Source: Mycobacterium sp. D16R12 (lineage in GTDB: Bacteria; Actinomycetota; Actinomycetes; Mycobacteriales; Mycobacteriaceae). From it: a DNA stretch of 64,000 nt. Each line of letters starts with the position of its first letter. Positions within the stretch are counted from its first letter, which is position 1. Positions 17,816-26,973 of the stretch are shown in pieces. A program made the translations under genes and the position numbers. The stretch covers positions 29,351 to 93,350 of the forward strand of contig NZ_MAFC01000012.1 of assembly GCF_002013465.1 (NCBI RefSeq). The letters run 5' to 3'. The notes beneath the pieces were generated by a model, which saw nothing but the letters and a program-made list of their open reading frames with translations, had not been told where the DNA came from and searched no databases.

Positions 17816-19347
17816 CTCACGCCGATTTCGTGAATGCGGACCGAGCCGATGAGCCGCTTCTGGATCTGCGGCTGGTACCGCCCGCACTCGCTGCCTGGGC
17901 CGCTACTGCCATGGGAATCCTTTGGCCAATAGGATATTTCCTGGCTGCGGTGTTGACACTCGGAGCGCTGGTCGTGCAGCTGTCTCGTCGCCGGCTGAAC
18001 AAGGCCTTCGTTACCGCTGCGCTCGTGGTCCTCATCGCCGGTGTTGGATTTTCGGTTGCCGCGGCGATGCGACGTGACGGGGTGCAGAGTCATCCCCTGC
18101 GCTCCCGCGTGGGACACGTTGTTGCGGTGCAGCTGCGGGTAACGGATGACCCGCGATCGATCACCGGCGGGCGTGCGATGGTGCGCGCCGACCTTGTCGC
18201 GATGGGTGATCCTGCACAGCCAAGCGTCGGTTCCGTTGTCGTCTTCGGATCATCGTCGTTACTGGGCGCCGTCGCGGTCGGCGACACAGTCCAGCTGCGG
18301 GCGGTGGTCACCCGTTCCGCGCGGCATGATCTGACCGTCGTCACGCTTGCTGCCGTGGGAGAACCCACGGTCATCGGGCATTCGCCAATTCATGGTGTAG
18401 CCAATGGTATTCGTGATCGACTTGTCGAGGTCGGGCGAGGTGCGCTGCCTGCCGACCAAGCCGCGCTGCTGCCCGCGCTGGTGCTGGGGGACACCAGTTC
18501 CCTTGATGAGGGCACCGTCGCGATGTTTCGAACGTCGGGACTCACTCACTTGATGGCGGTATCGGGGGCCAACGTGTCCATCGTGTGCGGGGCCGTGTTG
18601 CTCCTGGGGCGACTGATCGGCCTGCGGGCCTCGGTGATGTTGGCGGGGCTCGTTCTGGTCGGCTTTGTCGTCCTCGTCAGGCCCTCACCGAGCGTGCTGA
18701 GAGCGGCGGTGATGGGTGCGATCGGACTACTTGGTGTGGTGACCGCGCGGCGTAAACAGGCTGTACCAGCTTTGGCGGCAACGATTTTGGTGCTGCTGGC
18801 GATATCACCGGGTCTTGCCGTCGACGTCGGGTTTGCGTTGTCAGTGGTCGCCACGGCGGCCCTGGTGGTGTTGGCGCCGCGCTGGTCGGTACGCCTGACC
18901 GCTCGGGGCTGGCCAAAGCCACTGGCCGATGCGCTATGTGTCGCGGTGGCGGCACAGGTGGTCACCGCACCGCTGATCGCCGCGATCTCCGGAAGCGTCA
19001 GCGTGGCATCCGTCGCCGCGAACATGGTTGCGGGCGTCGTCATCGCGCCCATCACCATTCTCGGTACCGCGGCCGCGGGGCTTGCCGCGATCTCACCGCT
19101 GACCGCAGGCCTGCTGGTGCGGTTCTGTGGCCCGGAACTGTGGTGGCTGCTGCACGTCGCCGACTACGCGGCCGCCGGTGGATCGACAGCCATTTCGGTG
19201 CCCTCGGGTGCGCTCGGATTCCTGACCGTGGCTGTCGTGCTGGGGCTTTCGGTATGGCTGTGGCGCCGGTGGTGGTTCCGCGCAGTGGTCTGGTTCGCGG
19301 CGCTGTGCGTACTTGCGTTGGTTATCTCGGCGAGACTGGTGAGCTAA
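17812..19347 (+). CDS. comEC: ComEC/Rec2-type DNA-uptake channel protein, no beta-lactamase domain
   Basis: 511 residues. An N-terminal DUF4131-like part with two membrane segments and an OB-like domain is followed by the Competence transmembrane domain, recognised by HLMAVSGANVSIVCGAVLLLGR. About ten hydrophobic segments are visible. ComEC in Bacillus has a C-terminal metallo-beta-lactamase nuclease domain; this protein ends after the channel part, so it lacks that domain. GTG 17812 overlaps the comEA stop (GTGA). Whether it works in DNA uptake here is unknown. Confidence 0.88.
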   Translation: MTHADFVNADRADEPLLDLRLVPPALAAWAATAMGILWPIGYFLAAVLTLGALVVQLSRRRLNKAFVTAALVVLIAGVGFSVAAAMRRDGVQSHPLRSRVGHVVAVQLRVTDDPRSITGGRAMVRADLVAMGDPAQPSVGSVVVFGSSSLLGAVAVGDTVQLRAVVTRSARHDLTVVTLAAVGEPTVIGHSPIHGVANGIRDRLVEVGRGALPADQAALLPALVLGDTSSLDEGTVAMFRTSGLTHLMAVSGANVSIVCGAVLLLGRLIGLRASVMLAGLVLVGFVVLVRPSPSVLRAAVMGAIGLLGVVTARRKQAVPALAATILVLLAISPGLAVDVGFALSVVATAALVVLAPRWSVRLTARGWPKPLADALCVAVAAQVVTAPLIAAISGSVSVASVAANMVAGVVIAPITILGTAAAGLAAISPLTAGLLVRFCGPELWWLLHVADYAAAGGSTAISVPSGALGFLTVAVVLGLSVWLWRRWWFRAVVWFAALCVLALVISARLVS

Positions 19348-19354
19348 GCGGCCG

Positions 19355-20092
19355 TCATTCGATCAGATCGTTCCGCGGCGGCCGGATGGATTCGTTACCG
19401 AGGGTGGGCAGCAGATCCGCCGGATCTCCATGCCAGGGGAGGGCCGACAGTTGTCGCACGCTACGTCGTCCGCCAAAGGCGCGAAGCGTCTCGAAGTCCG
19501 GAATCGAGAGGGCGAGTAGATCTGTCGCCGTGGCCGGCTCACCGAGCTGGACGGAACCGGTTGTGGGGGTGTTCAACATGAGCGCCAGCAACCCGTTCTG
19601 CCGAGCCATACCGTCAAATCTCGTCATCAAGAACTCCACGGCGACCGCGAAGGCCGGATCGTTGGTCCGTGGGCCAGGTTCGCCGAGTGCGCCTCGAATG
19701 TCGTGTTCATGCGTGAGGGAATCGAAGACGAGCTGGGCAGCCGGCGCTTCGAGGCCGTCCTGGCCCACCCGCTCGATCACCGTGTCGATCGCCTCACCCC
19801 AAAGGTCGAGTAACTCATCGACAGCCGTATCTGCCAGGCGATCAACCTGCGCGCGGGTCCACGCCTCGGTACCTATGCCTTCCATGTTGAACGACACGAT
19901 GTCTTGCGCGAGTCCGGTGAGATGAGCGAGTGTCTCGCGCACAGTCCAGGCGGGGCAGGCAGGCACAGGCAATTCGGCGATCTGGTCGCGATCGCGAAGA
20001 AGTGCGCCAATACGTTGGTAGACAAGACGGTACGCCGCGACAGCCTCACAACCCGGCCGTAGTGCCGGCTGTCGCTCGTAGCCGGGCACCAC
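19355..20092 (-). CDS. Maleylpyruvate-isomerase-type (DinB-fold) protein
   Basis: 245 residues. The N-terminal region CPAWTVRETLAHLTGLAQDI is the metal-binding helix typical of mycothiol-dependent maleylpyruvate isomerase N-terminal domains (DinB-like four-helix bundle), with later LVFDSLTHEHDIRGALGEPG carrying further His. These proteins often use mycothiol; the substrate here is unknown. Start GTG 20092 (another GTG at 20089). 3 nt from the upstream flavoprotein gene and probably co-transcribed with it. Convergent with comEC, 7 nt apart. Confidence 0.8.
   Translation of the reverse strand: MVPGYERQPALRPGCEAVAAYRLVYQRIGALLRDRDQIAELPVPACPAWTVRETLAHLTGLAQDIVSFNMEGIGTEAWTRAQVDRLADTAVDELLDLWGEAIDTVIERVGQDGLEAPAAQLVFDSLTHEHDIRGALGEPGPRTNDPAFAVAVEFLMTRFDGMARQNGLLALMLNTPTTGSVQLGEPATATDLLALSIPDFETLRAFGGRRSVRQLSALPWHGDPADLLPTLGNESIRPPRNDLIE
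20070..20089. repeat. Third copy of the 23-bp dispersed repeat (20 bp)
   Basis: TGTCGCTCGTAGCCGGGCAC is identical to bases 49131-49150 and matches the inverse arm at 48795-48817 except one base. Here it lies within codons 2-8 of the DinB-fold protein gene. Confidence 0.7.
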
Positions 20093-20095
20093 GGG

Positions 20096-21511
20096 CTACG
20101 TCCCGGAAACGGTGAGCTGGCGGCGAGGTGATTGCACGGGTGCATCGTGGCGTCGCCAACTGTGGCGCAGCACCCGCAGCAGGAAGGCGGGCCGTCGCAT
20201 CTGGGACGGGGAGTCGTGCAGATGGCTGACGCGCAGGATCGTTTCGGTGATGCGGATGTCCTCACGCGCTGCGGCCATCATCGCGAGCGCCCACCACGCC
20301 AACAGCCGCCAGGCGATACGTTGCGTGACAGAAGCATTCGACGGTGCTCCGGTGAATAGAGGCGCCGCCAACTTGTTCTGTTGCCACACCGCGTTGATGC
20401 GTCGGCCGACTGCGTCGAAGTACCGGCGGGCGAGCTCGGCGTCGCCGGTGATGAGGCAGTCTCTCAGTATCAGCGCCTCTGTGAGGGCCATGGTCATCCC
20501 CTGGCCTTTGATGGGATCCAGGCTGCAGATCGCGTCTCCAATCACCAGCAGCCCCTCGGGGAACTGCTGAACATGGTCATAGCGTCGCCACACGGCTTCG
20601 TGATATCGGTAGGTGTGTACGTCATCAATCGGCACCCCGGAACGAATGGTGTCCACCAACTCGGCGGGTGCGAATTGTTCTGCCAATGACATCATCTCGT
20701 CGAAGGTGGTGGGCGGTTCCTCCATGTTGAACTTGCCCAGGGTCACCATCACGGTGCCGTTCTCGCAGCAGGCTATCGCTCCGCCGTGCGGGTGCTCTGG
20801 CGCCGGATTGAAGAAGGTCAGCTTGTCCATCGCGACGTCGTCGGAAACGTGCACGAGCTGACTGGCGTATGTCACCGGCGATGCCATGCGGACTTCGGCG
20901 GGCCTTTCGCATCCGAGCCGATCCAAGAACGTTTGAGTCCGCGGGGTCCGTCCGGTGGCGTCAACCACCAGGTCTGCGATGAGCGTCGTGACCAGCCCTG
21001 TGGATCGTCGCGCCACGCGAACGCCCGTGACGCGGTGCTCCTCGGTCATGGGCTCGATGACATCGTGTCCGTCGAGGAATTTGACATTGTCGATCAGTCG
21101 AACATGTTGTCGTACATGTGATTCCAGGAAGGGTCGGGTCGTGAGATAGAGCTTGAAAGTCCCCGGGTCGCGGAATTTCTCTGACCGGTTGAACATCTCA
21201 TGTGGCCCGATCAGCATCTTGACGCGCGAAAGGTCACCCTCGTCGCAGACGGTGGCTCCGTCTGCCCGGAGCTCTCTGAGAATGCCGGGGAACAGTTGTT
21301 CCAGGGCCTCGGTGCCCGAGCTCATGAACATGTGGATGTGCTGACCCTGCCGTACGCCGGTGCGCGGGGTGGCGCTCACGCTCAATTCGTCGCGCTCGAC
21401 CACGGTGACCGATTCGTAAGACTCCGACAGCACCCTGGCTGCCAGTAGTCCGGCCATCCCAGCCCCGAGGACTACCGCGTGATCTCTGTGTTCCCGCTTT
21501 TCAGGTGTCAT
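20096..21511 (-). CDS. FAD-dependent oxidoreductase (monooxygenase-like)
   Basis: 471 residues. FAD-binding Rossmann motif GAGMAGLLAARVL near residue 17, VVDATGRTPRTQTFLDRLG, and GDAICSLDPIKGQGMTMAL, the GD motif contacting FAD ribityl. This is the p-hydroxybenzoate-hydroxylase/geranylgeranyl-reductase-like superfamily; substrate unknown. ATG 21511 is used because AAAGGA lies 7 nt upstream; an in-frame GTG at 21514 is less well placed. An AT-rich tract (about 21535-21590), unusual for this GC-rich DNA, lies upstream and probably holds the promoter. Followed by the DinB-fold gene, a common pairing of small-molecule enzymes. Confidence 0.85.
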   Translation of the reverse strand: MTPEKREHRDHAVVLGAGMAGLLAARVLSESYESVTVVERDELSVSATPRTGVRQGQHIHMFMSSGTEALEQLFPGILRELRADGATVCDEGDLSRVKMLIGPHEMFNRSEKFRDPGTFKLYLTTRPFLESHVRQHVRLIDNVKFLDGHDVIEPMTEEHRVTGVRVARRSTGLVTTLIADLVVDATGRTPRTQTFLDRLGCERPAEVRMASPVTYASQLVHVSDDVAMDKLTFFNPAPEHPHGGAIACCENGTVMVTLGKFNMEEPPTTFDEMMSLAEQFAPAELVDTIRSGVPIDDVHTYRYHEAVWRRYDHVQQFPEGLLVIGDAICSLDPIKGQGMTMALTEALILRDCLITGDAELARRYFDAVGRRINAVWQQNKLAAPLFTGAPSNASVTQRIAWRLLAWWALAMMAAAREDIRITETILRVSHLHDSPSQMRRPAFLLRVLRHSWRRHDAPVQSPRRQLTVSGT

Positions 21512-21596
21512 CACCGATCCTTTCGTCTCGATGAACCCTACTCTTACTACTCTCTTAATTTCTTAGAAAAACCTTAGATTAGAGGCGGTGGGGCCC

Positions 21597-22922
21597 TCAG
21601 CCGCCGAAGAGCAGATACAGCCCGGTGAAGGTGTATCCGACCATCACCAGCATCATCGCCAGCTGCCCTGTCACCTGGTGTCTCCGGGGCAAAACCTGCA
21701 GGGCCCGGTCGTGTGCGGCCATCACGCCCGCGATGTGCCCGGCCAGCACGAAAGCCACCTTGAGCGTCGCAAGCACCGAGGGGTGCATCGACAAGACATA
21801 CGAGACGTCGACAGTGGAGAACCATCCCCGCCCGAGAGGGTCGGCGAGCCGCAGCAGTGTCTGCTGACCGCGCTCCACGAGATAGGTCAGATAGTGGGCG
21901 AACACATAACCGATGACGATCGGGATCAGCGAGTGCGCGAGCAGGCCCGGCAGAGTGCGCCGCGTCGCGCGGGTGACGCCGCCGGTCGCACGCGCGGCCA
22001 GGCAGAAGGTGGTGGCGACCGTGGCCACGAAGGCCGTCAGCCCGACGGTTCGGACCGCGACGGCCGTGACTGTGGAGCCCCCGGCAAGTTCGTCGACGAA
22101 CGCGCGCCAACCGGGCATGGCCGAGAAACTGTCGAACGCGGTCGAACCCAGCAGGACCGCGAGCACCGCCACGACGCCCGGCCGAATCGGCAGTGACGGC
22201 AGATGGTCGAACGGATTGCCGAGCGCGATACGGCCGTCAGCGTTGCGCCACACTGGTGATAGCCGCGAGGCGACCATGCTGTACACCTCGAACGGATCGG
22301 CTCGTGCGCACCAGCGAGTGCCACATGCCAGCGCGCCCGCGAGTGTAATCACCAGATACGCCAATAGCCAGATCTTCACCGCGCGAAGCGATCCGGGGTC
22401 CGCGCTGGCCAGCTCCAGCCAGACGAACAGGTAGAGCCCGGCTGCCGCGGGCCAATATCCCCACCGCCGTGGGTATTCGGCGGGCGCAGGCCGTCGCGAG
22501 AAGGCCAGTAATCGGTACACGGCGCGCACGGGCGACAGTCGCCGCCACACCGGCCCGAACAGCAGCGACAACGCCACCACCCCGACCCACAGCAGTACGT
22601 AGAAGACACCCGGCAGTGGATTCCTGCCGTCTTGCGGGCCGAATACCGCTGCCACGGTGATCCATGCGGTCGCCAGGAGTACCAGTGCGGTACCTGCCCA
22701 GCGTGCGGCCGGACCGTCGGCGACGGCCGTGATCCACACCGGCAGTGGTCGTCCGGGGCGGTCCGCGTCGAACCTGGGCTTCTTCCAGGCGAGCGCAACC
22801 ACGGCGAAGGTGAACGTCAACGCCCACGCCGCGCCGATCAGCGCGTAGGTGTAGGGGATCGGAAGATCGGACGAACCGCCCAGGCCGTGGGCGAGTATGG
22901 CCGTCGACCGACCGGCGGTCAC
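21597..22922 (-). CDS. Polytopic membrane protein of cupredoxin-linked operon
   Basis: 441 residues with about ten hydrophobic segments. It begins SSDLPIPYTYALIGAAWAL and has conserved aromatic and His residues in the helices (FAHYLTYLVERGQQ, LSMHPSVLATLKVAF, AGHIAGVMAAHDRAL). Proteins of this type have been annotated in actinobacteria as fenitrothion-hydrolase-like, a label I would not trust for function. GTG 22922 overlaps the stop of the cupredoxin-like gene (GTGA), and it is the last gene of a four-gene coupled operon starting at 25311. A membrane oxidase, metal or small-ligand transport role is possible. Confidence 0.7.
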   Translation of the reverse strand: MTAGRSTAILAHGLGGSSDLPIPYTYALIGAAWALTFTFAVVALAWKKPRFDADRPGRPLPVWITAVADGPAARWAGTALVLLATAWITVAAVFGPQDGRNPLPGVFYVLLWVGVVALSLLFGPVWRRLSPVRAVYRLLAFSRRPAPAEYPRRWGYWPAAAGLYLFVWLELASADPGSLRAVKIWLLAYLVITLAGALACGTRWCARADPFEVYSMVASRLSPVWRNADGRIALGNPFDHLPSLPIRPGVVAVLAVLLGSTAFDSFSAMPGWRAFVDELAGGSTVTAVAVRTVGLTAFVATVATTFCLAARATGGVTRATRRTLPGLLAHSLIPIVIGYVFAHYLTYLVERGQQTLLRLADPLGRGWFSTVDVSYVLSMHPSVLATLKVAFVLAGHIAGVMAAHDRALQVLPRRHQVTGQLAMMLVMVGYTFTGLYLLFGG

Positions 22923-23290
22923 GGCTCTACGGAGATCGTGGCGATCGTCTTCTTGAGCTTATGGAGCTCGACATCGACCTTCCCGGGCACACTGACGCTG
23001 AACTGGAACCTCTGGCCGCTCTTCGGTTCGATCTCGAAGCTGTGGTCGGGGGTCGAGTGAACGTGCAACTCGTCGGCGACATCGCTGTCCACGCGGATCA
23101 CGATGGGTTCGCCGACCCGCGTCTGCAGCGTGGCGTTGCTCGGTGTGACGACCCCACTCCTCATGGTGACGTTGACGGTCAGCGGCGCCGGCGGCGCGCT
23201 GGAGTCGGTGGCCGGGGCCTTCGTCGGGGTAGCGCATCCGGCGCAGATCAGCACTGCGGTGGTGATCGCGGTCAGGGCTCTCATCGTCAT
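22919..23290 (-). CDS. Cupredoxin-like putative lipoprotein
   Basis: 123 residues. The signal sequence ends AVLICAGC-ATPTK, giving a plausible lipid-anchored Cys. The mature part is a single beta-sandwich with ELHVHSTPDHSFEIEP, three histidines in a cupredoxin-type loop, but the usual Cys ligand is missing, so a classic blue-copper site is unlikely. ATG 23290 is preceded by AGGAGG overlapping the stop of the 52-residue upstream gene. Predicted to sit outside the membrane next to the two polytopic proteins of the operon. Metal binding is inference. Confidence 0.7.
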   Translation of the reverse strand: MTMRALTAITTAVLICAGCATPTKAPATDSSAPPAPLTVNVTMRSGVVTPSNATLQTRVGEPIVIRVDSDVADELHVHSTPDHSFEIEPKSGQRFQFSVSVPGKVDVELHKLKKTIATISVEP

Positions 23291-23302
23291 CCTTGATTCC
23301 TC

Positions 23303-23461
23303 CTAGTCGCGGTGTTCTTCTTCGCCGACGGGATCGTCCTCGTCGTCTTGACGCCGGTCTCGCACTGCCACCCAGATGACCACGCCCGCCACCAGGACCG
23401 CGGGCGCGAATGCGGGCAATGCCAACAGCAGTGAGTGATCGGCCAGGTATTCGACGGTCAT
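23303..23461 (-). CDS. 52-residue single-pass membrane protein
   Basis: Begins MTVEYLADHS, has one membrane segment (about 11-33, LLLALPAFAPAVLVAGVVIW) and a highly charged cytoplasmic tail (RDRRQDDEDDPVGEEEH). Its ATG overlaps the stop of the 617-residue membrane protein (ATGA), and its stop is next to the ribosome-binding site of the cupredoxin-like gene. Such a small coupled protein may be an assembly or stabilising subunit. No family recognised. Confidence 0.65.
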   Translation of the reverse strand: MTVEYLADHSLLLALPAFAPAVLVAGVVIWVAVRDRRQDDEDDPVGEEEHRD

Positions 23462-25311
23462 GGGCCGTGCGACACCGGCTCCTTGGGATCCGGGGTCGGT
23501 AATGCGTCACTGGCGCTGCGTGTTTCGGTGCCGTTGATGCGCCCGGCGCCCCAACTCAATGCCGCGATGAGTACCAGGGTGCAGAACAGCACCACCAGTG
23601 ACGCCACGTTGAACAGCCAGGACGGATGGTTCTGGTTGCGCTCGCGCTGCAGGATCGTCAGCTCCTGGGTGAACGGTCGAGTGCTGGAGGAAAGCGCGGG
23701 CGTCTCCGGTGCTCCGATGCCGGGGTCGGCGGGCAAGAAGATCGGCACGCCGGTCATCGTGGTGCCGTCCTGCACGCGCAGCAGAGTCTTCCAGGACCCG
23801 GACACCGGGATGGGCTGCGTCGAACGGTAGTGGCCCGCACCGACCTTCTGTAGCCGGTCGATCGATAGCCCGCGGTTATTGGCCAAGCCGCCCTGCCAGG
23901 ACAGGATCGTCACCCACTCGGGGTCGTCACTGATGAGGTCGCGCGGATTGATCACCACGTCCGCTGACACCATGCGTTGACCGCCGTCGTTGGATAGCTC
24001 GCTCAATGTGATTGTCGCCGTGGCATGTTCAGGAACCTCGGTGCGCAGGCCATTGGCCACCGCGCCACCGATGATCAGCACGGTGACGATGACGGCCGTG
24101 ATGCTCAGGGCAGGTCTGGGCAGCTGCCGCCCGGTGAGCACCATGCCCAGCAGCGCGCCGCAGATGCCCATGGCGATCGCGACAGGCACCGCCATCGCGA
24201 GGGCCTCCGGCCACATGCTCACCGGCCACGGGTAGCGGTAAACCGCGCCGATCCAGAGCGACTCCAGCCACAGCCCGGCGGTACCCACACCCAGGCCTGC
24301 GATAGCGCCGAAGAGTATGGGGCGTTTGATCAATGGGGTCAGCGCGATGAGTTCGACGACCAGAGCCGGCCCGAGATACAGCGCGAACCAACTCGTCGGC
24401 CCTCCGAGAATTGGGCCGACGAGCACCGAGACGGCCCCGCGCAGTGTGATGGCGAGCAGGGCAGCGATGATGGCGGCGCCGCGGCCCATGACCATGCGCG
24501 CGGCCACCGCGGCGAAGGCGCCGGCCGCGGCGATCATCATCGGCTGCTGCACCAACCGGAACTGCTCGACGCCGAAGTCGTACTCGATCTGAAACACCGA
24601 CAGGCCGATGAACAACCCGCCAAAGGACATGTAGCGCAAAAACTTCACGAAGCTGGTGTCATCGTCTGCGTTGAAGCCGATGGCCCGCCGGCCCTCGTAT
24701 TCGAGGATCAGTACCGAGACCAGCGACAGCCCGGCACCGCCGATCAGCATCAGGTGAGTGGGGCCCCAGAGCGTGACGTCCTGGCCGAAGATGCGGTGCC
24801 AGATGTCGTCCAGTGGGAACCCGATCAACGCGTACAGGCCGCACATCGCCATCAGCAGACCACCGACCGGCGCGTACCAGGTGCGAGTGATGCGCACTGC
24901 CGCCGAACCGGGCCTGTCGTAGGGCAGAACGATCGCCAGCGTTCCCGCGATGAACAGCAGGAACAACCCGAACAGGATGAAGTAATGCGCGGGGTTGGCC
25001 AGCGGGCCCGCGTCGCGCCCCTTGCCGATGTGCAGACTCACATCCCAGATGAAACCGAACAATGCGGCGACGATCGTCGAGACGAAGAGGCAGATCTGAA
25101 GGGCCACCCAGGGCGGGCGATTGAACTTGTTACCCACCCGATCTGCGAGGTTCTGTAGCCAGGTGATGCGTCGCTGCCGGTGCAGGTATCCGATCCACAG
25201 CAGGCCACCCGAGACGATCGTGGCCGCCACCGACATGCCGATCACCTGGTCGAGCGCGGCGCCACCGCCTTCGTTGGCTGCAGCGATGATGTGCAGAGAC
25301 TCCGTTGTCAT
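23458..25311 (-). CDS. Polytopic membrane protein with duplicated D-x3-H motif (A)
   Basis: 617 residues, about twelve membrane segments plus a C-terminal exported beta-rich domain (about 440-560) and a final membrane segment. Two related motifs occur: D89-x3-H93-x3-G97-x-D99 ... P106-x-H108 and D167-x3-H171-x3-G175-x-D177 ... P183-x-H185. The same doubled motif is in the 385-residue protein at 41118-42275(-). These Asp/His could bind a metal within the membrane. ATG 25311 is chosen as the first start with a plausible site (AGGAT); the frame is open 26 codons upstream. First gene of the four-gene operon. Function unknown. Confidence 0.7.
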   Translation of the reverse strand: MTTESLHIIAAANEGGGAALDQVIGMSVAATIVSGGLLWIGYLHRQRRITWLQNLADRVGNKFNRPPWVALQICLFVSTIVAALFGFIWDVSLHIGKGRDAGPLANPAHYFILFGLFLLFIAGTLAIVLPYDRPGSAAVRITRTWYAPVGGLLMAMCGLYALIGFPLDDIWHRIFGQDVTLWGPTHLMLIGGAGLSLVSVLILEYEGRRAIGFNADDDTSFVKFLRYMSFGGLFIGLSVFQIEYDFGVEQFRLVQQPMMIAAAGAFAAVAARMVMGRGAAIIAALLAITLRGAVSVLVGPILGGPTSWFALYLGPALVVELIALTPLIKRPILFGAIAGLGVGTAGLWLESLWIGAVYRYPWPVSMWPEALAMAVPVAIAMGICGALLGMVLTGRQLPRPALSITAVIVTVLIIGGAVANGLRTEVPEHATATITLSELSNDGGQRMVSADVVINPRDLISDDPEWVTILSWQGGLANNRGLSIDRLQKVGAGHYRSTQPIPVSGSWKTLLRVQDGTTMTGVPIFLPADPGIGAPETPALSSSTRPFTQELTILQRERNQNHPSWLFNVASLVVLFCTLVLIAALSWGAGRINGTETRSASDALPTPDPKEPVSHGP

Positions 25312-25464
25312 TGGTCGGCCATCCTGTCCGCTGAGTGGGCGAGCAACAGTGCTACTGGTCGGTAATGGTTGCAGAGTTCCCCGGCTCAAACTGGGGTACG
25401 TGTTAATCGCTTACCCGGTCGGCGGCGGAAACTCCCTGTCCCCGCGGCATGGCACGATCGTCGG

Positions 25465-26415
25465 GTGACCGATGCGCTGCACTTGATCCTGGGAGACGAA
25501 GAACTACTGGTCGAGCGTGCGGTGACGTCGGTGCTGCATGCGGTTCGCGGCAAGACGGGTGGGGATATCCCCGTCAACCGGTTGCGGGCGGGGCAGGTCG
25601 ATGTGGCGGAGCTGGCCGAGCTGCTGAGCCCCTCGCTGTTCTCCGACGAGAGAGTCATCGTTGTCGAGGCCGCCGCCGAGGCGGGCAAGGACTCCGTCGC
25701 CCTCATCGAGCAGGCGGCCTCCGACCTGCCGCCGGGAACCTTTCTGCTTGTCCAACATTCGGGTGGTGGCCGCGCGAAGGCGCTGGCCACCACATTGCAG
25801 AATCTCGGAGCCGCAGTGCACAACTGCGCACGGATCGCCAAGGCCGCCGAGCGCGCCGACTTCGTGCACAAGGAATTCCGCCGCCTGGGGCAGAAGGTGG
25901 ACGCCGATGTGGTCGCCATCGTGATTGACGCCGTCGGCTCCGACATTCGGGAACTGGCGGCAGCGTGTTCACAGTTGGTATCGGATACCGACGGCAACGT
26001 CGACGAGGCCGCGGTGCGCCGCTATCACTCCGGACGTGCGGAGGTGTCCGGATTCGATATCGCCGACAAGGCGGTGGTGGGCGACGTCGCCGGCTCGACG
26101 GAGGCGCTGCGCTGGGCCATGCAGCGGGGCGTCCCGCACGTGTTGTTGGCCGATGCGCTCGCTGAGGCGGTGCACACGATCGCACGGGTGGGGCCCATAA
26201 AACAGAACGCCTACTCGGCGGCGTCCGAGCTTGGGATGCCTCCGTGGCGCATCGAAAAGGCGCAGAAACAGGCGCGCCGGTGGTCGCGTGATGCGGTGGC
26301 CGAGGCGATCCGGGTAGTGGCCGCGCTCAACGCCGATGTGAAGGGGGCGGCGGCCGATGCCGACTACGCCCTGGAATCTGCGGTGCGCAAGGTGGCCGAA
26401 TTGGTGAACACCTGA
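25465..26415 (+). CDS. holA: DNA polymerase III subunit delta
   Basis: 316 residues. HolA is the clamp-loader wrench that opens the beta sliding clamp. The N-terminal degenerate AAA+ part shows [14 protein letters not shown] and [10 protein letters not shown]; the collar domain follows ([18 protein letters not shown]). GTG 25465 lies 6 nt after CACGAT, a possible -10 box, so it may be leaderless; the upstream in-frame extension is not protein-like. Convergent with rpsT, sharing a bidirectional terminator. Matches Rv2413c in position. Confidence 0.92.
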   Translation: MTDALHLILGDEELLVERAVTSVLHAVRGKTGGDIPVNRLRAGQVDVAELAELLSPSLFSDERVIVVEAAAEAGKDSVALIEQAASDLPPGTFLLVQHSGGGRAKALATTLQNLGAAVHNCARIAKAAERADFVHKEFRRLGQKVDADVVAIVIDAVGSDIRELAAACSQLVSDTDGNVDEAAVRRYHSGRAEVSGFDIADKAVVGDVAGSTEALRWAMQRGVPHVLLADALAEAVHTIARVGPIKQNAYSAASELGMPPWRIEKAQKQARRWSRDAVAEAIRVVAALNADVKGAAADADYALESAVRKVAELVNT

Positions 26416-26440
26416 CCCGCCGGAGCTACCTCAAGACGCG

Positions 26441-26473
26441 AAAAACGCCGAGCGCGCGTGCGCGCTCGGCGTT
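26441..26473. terminator. Bidirectional intrinsic terminator of holA and rpsT
   Basis: A 14-bp GC-rich inverted repeat (26444-26457 with 26460-26473) has five A's at its left edge (26441-26445), which read as a U-tract on the minus strand. It is therefore a strong terminator for rpsT and a hairpin end for holA. Confidence 0.85.
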
Positions 26474-26488
26474 GATCGGAAAACTAGA

Positions 26489-26749
26489 TCAGAGCTTGTT
26501 CAGAGCCAGGGCCAGCGCCGACTTCTTGTTGGCGGCCTGGTTCTTGTGGATGACACCCTTGGTGACGGCCTTATCCAGCTTGCGGCTGGCGGCGACGAGC
26601 AGCTCGCCCGCCTTACCCTTGTCACCTTCGGCGAGGGCATCGCGGAAACCGCGGACTGCCGTACGCAGCGACGACTTGGTCGCCTGGTTGCGCAACCGGG
26701 CACGCTCGTTGGTCCGGATGCGCTTTTCCTGCGACTTGATATTGGCCAC
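26489..26749 (-). CDS. rpsT: 30S ribosomal protein S20
   Basis: 86 residues, normal length. [21 protein letters not shown] and the Ala/Lys-rich helices ending [10 protein letters not shown] are diagnostic. S20 binds the 5' domain of 16S rRNA. Start GTG 26749 preceded by AAGGAT. A TAGTGT box at 26844-26839 on this strand may be the promoter, leaving a leader of about 85 nt. The gene ends at the terminator shared with holA. Confidence 0.96.
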   Translation of the reverse strand: MANIKSQEKRIRTNERARLRNQATKSSLRTAVRGFRDALAEGDKGKAGELLVAASRKLDKAVTKGVIHKNQAANKKSALALALNKL

Positions 26750-26973
26750 GCGTCTAAATCCTTCGGTAAATCGTCTGGTAGGGCGGCAGGCCTCCAGATC
26801 ATTGGATCCAGGGCAGCTGAGCAGCGCCGCAAGGGAAGACACTACCAGGGGTGCGGCCGAAACCTGAAACCGACGGGTGGGCCAACAACGCGAGATTGCG
26901 TCCAGGTAGCCAGCAAGTATCGGCGATACGCGCGCACGCACTGCCGAATCCGGCGAGTTGGTGCAGCATAGGC

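Noticed and set aside
24025..25158. Long plus-strand open frame opposite the 617-residue membrane protein
   Set aside because: Composition (Gln/His/Arg-rich, no hydrophobic core) is that of a shadow frame in GC-rich DNA; the minus strand encodes a clear membrane protein with coupled neighbours.
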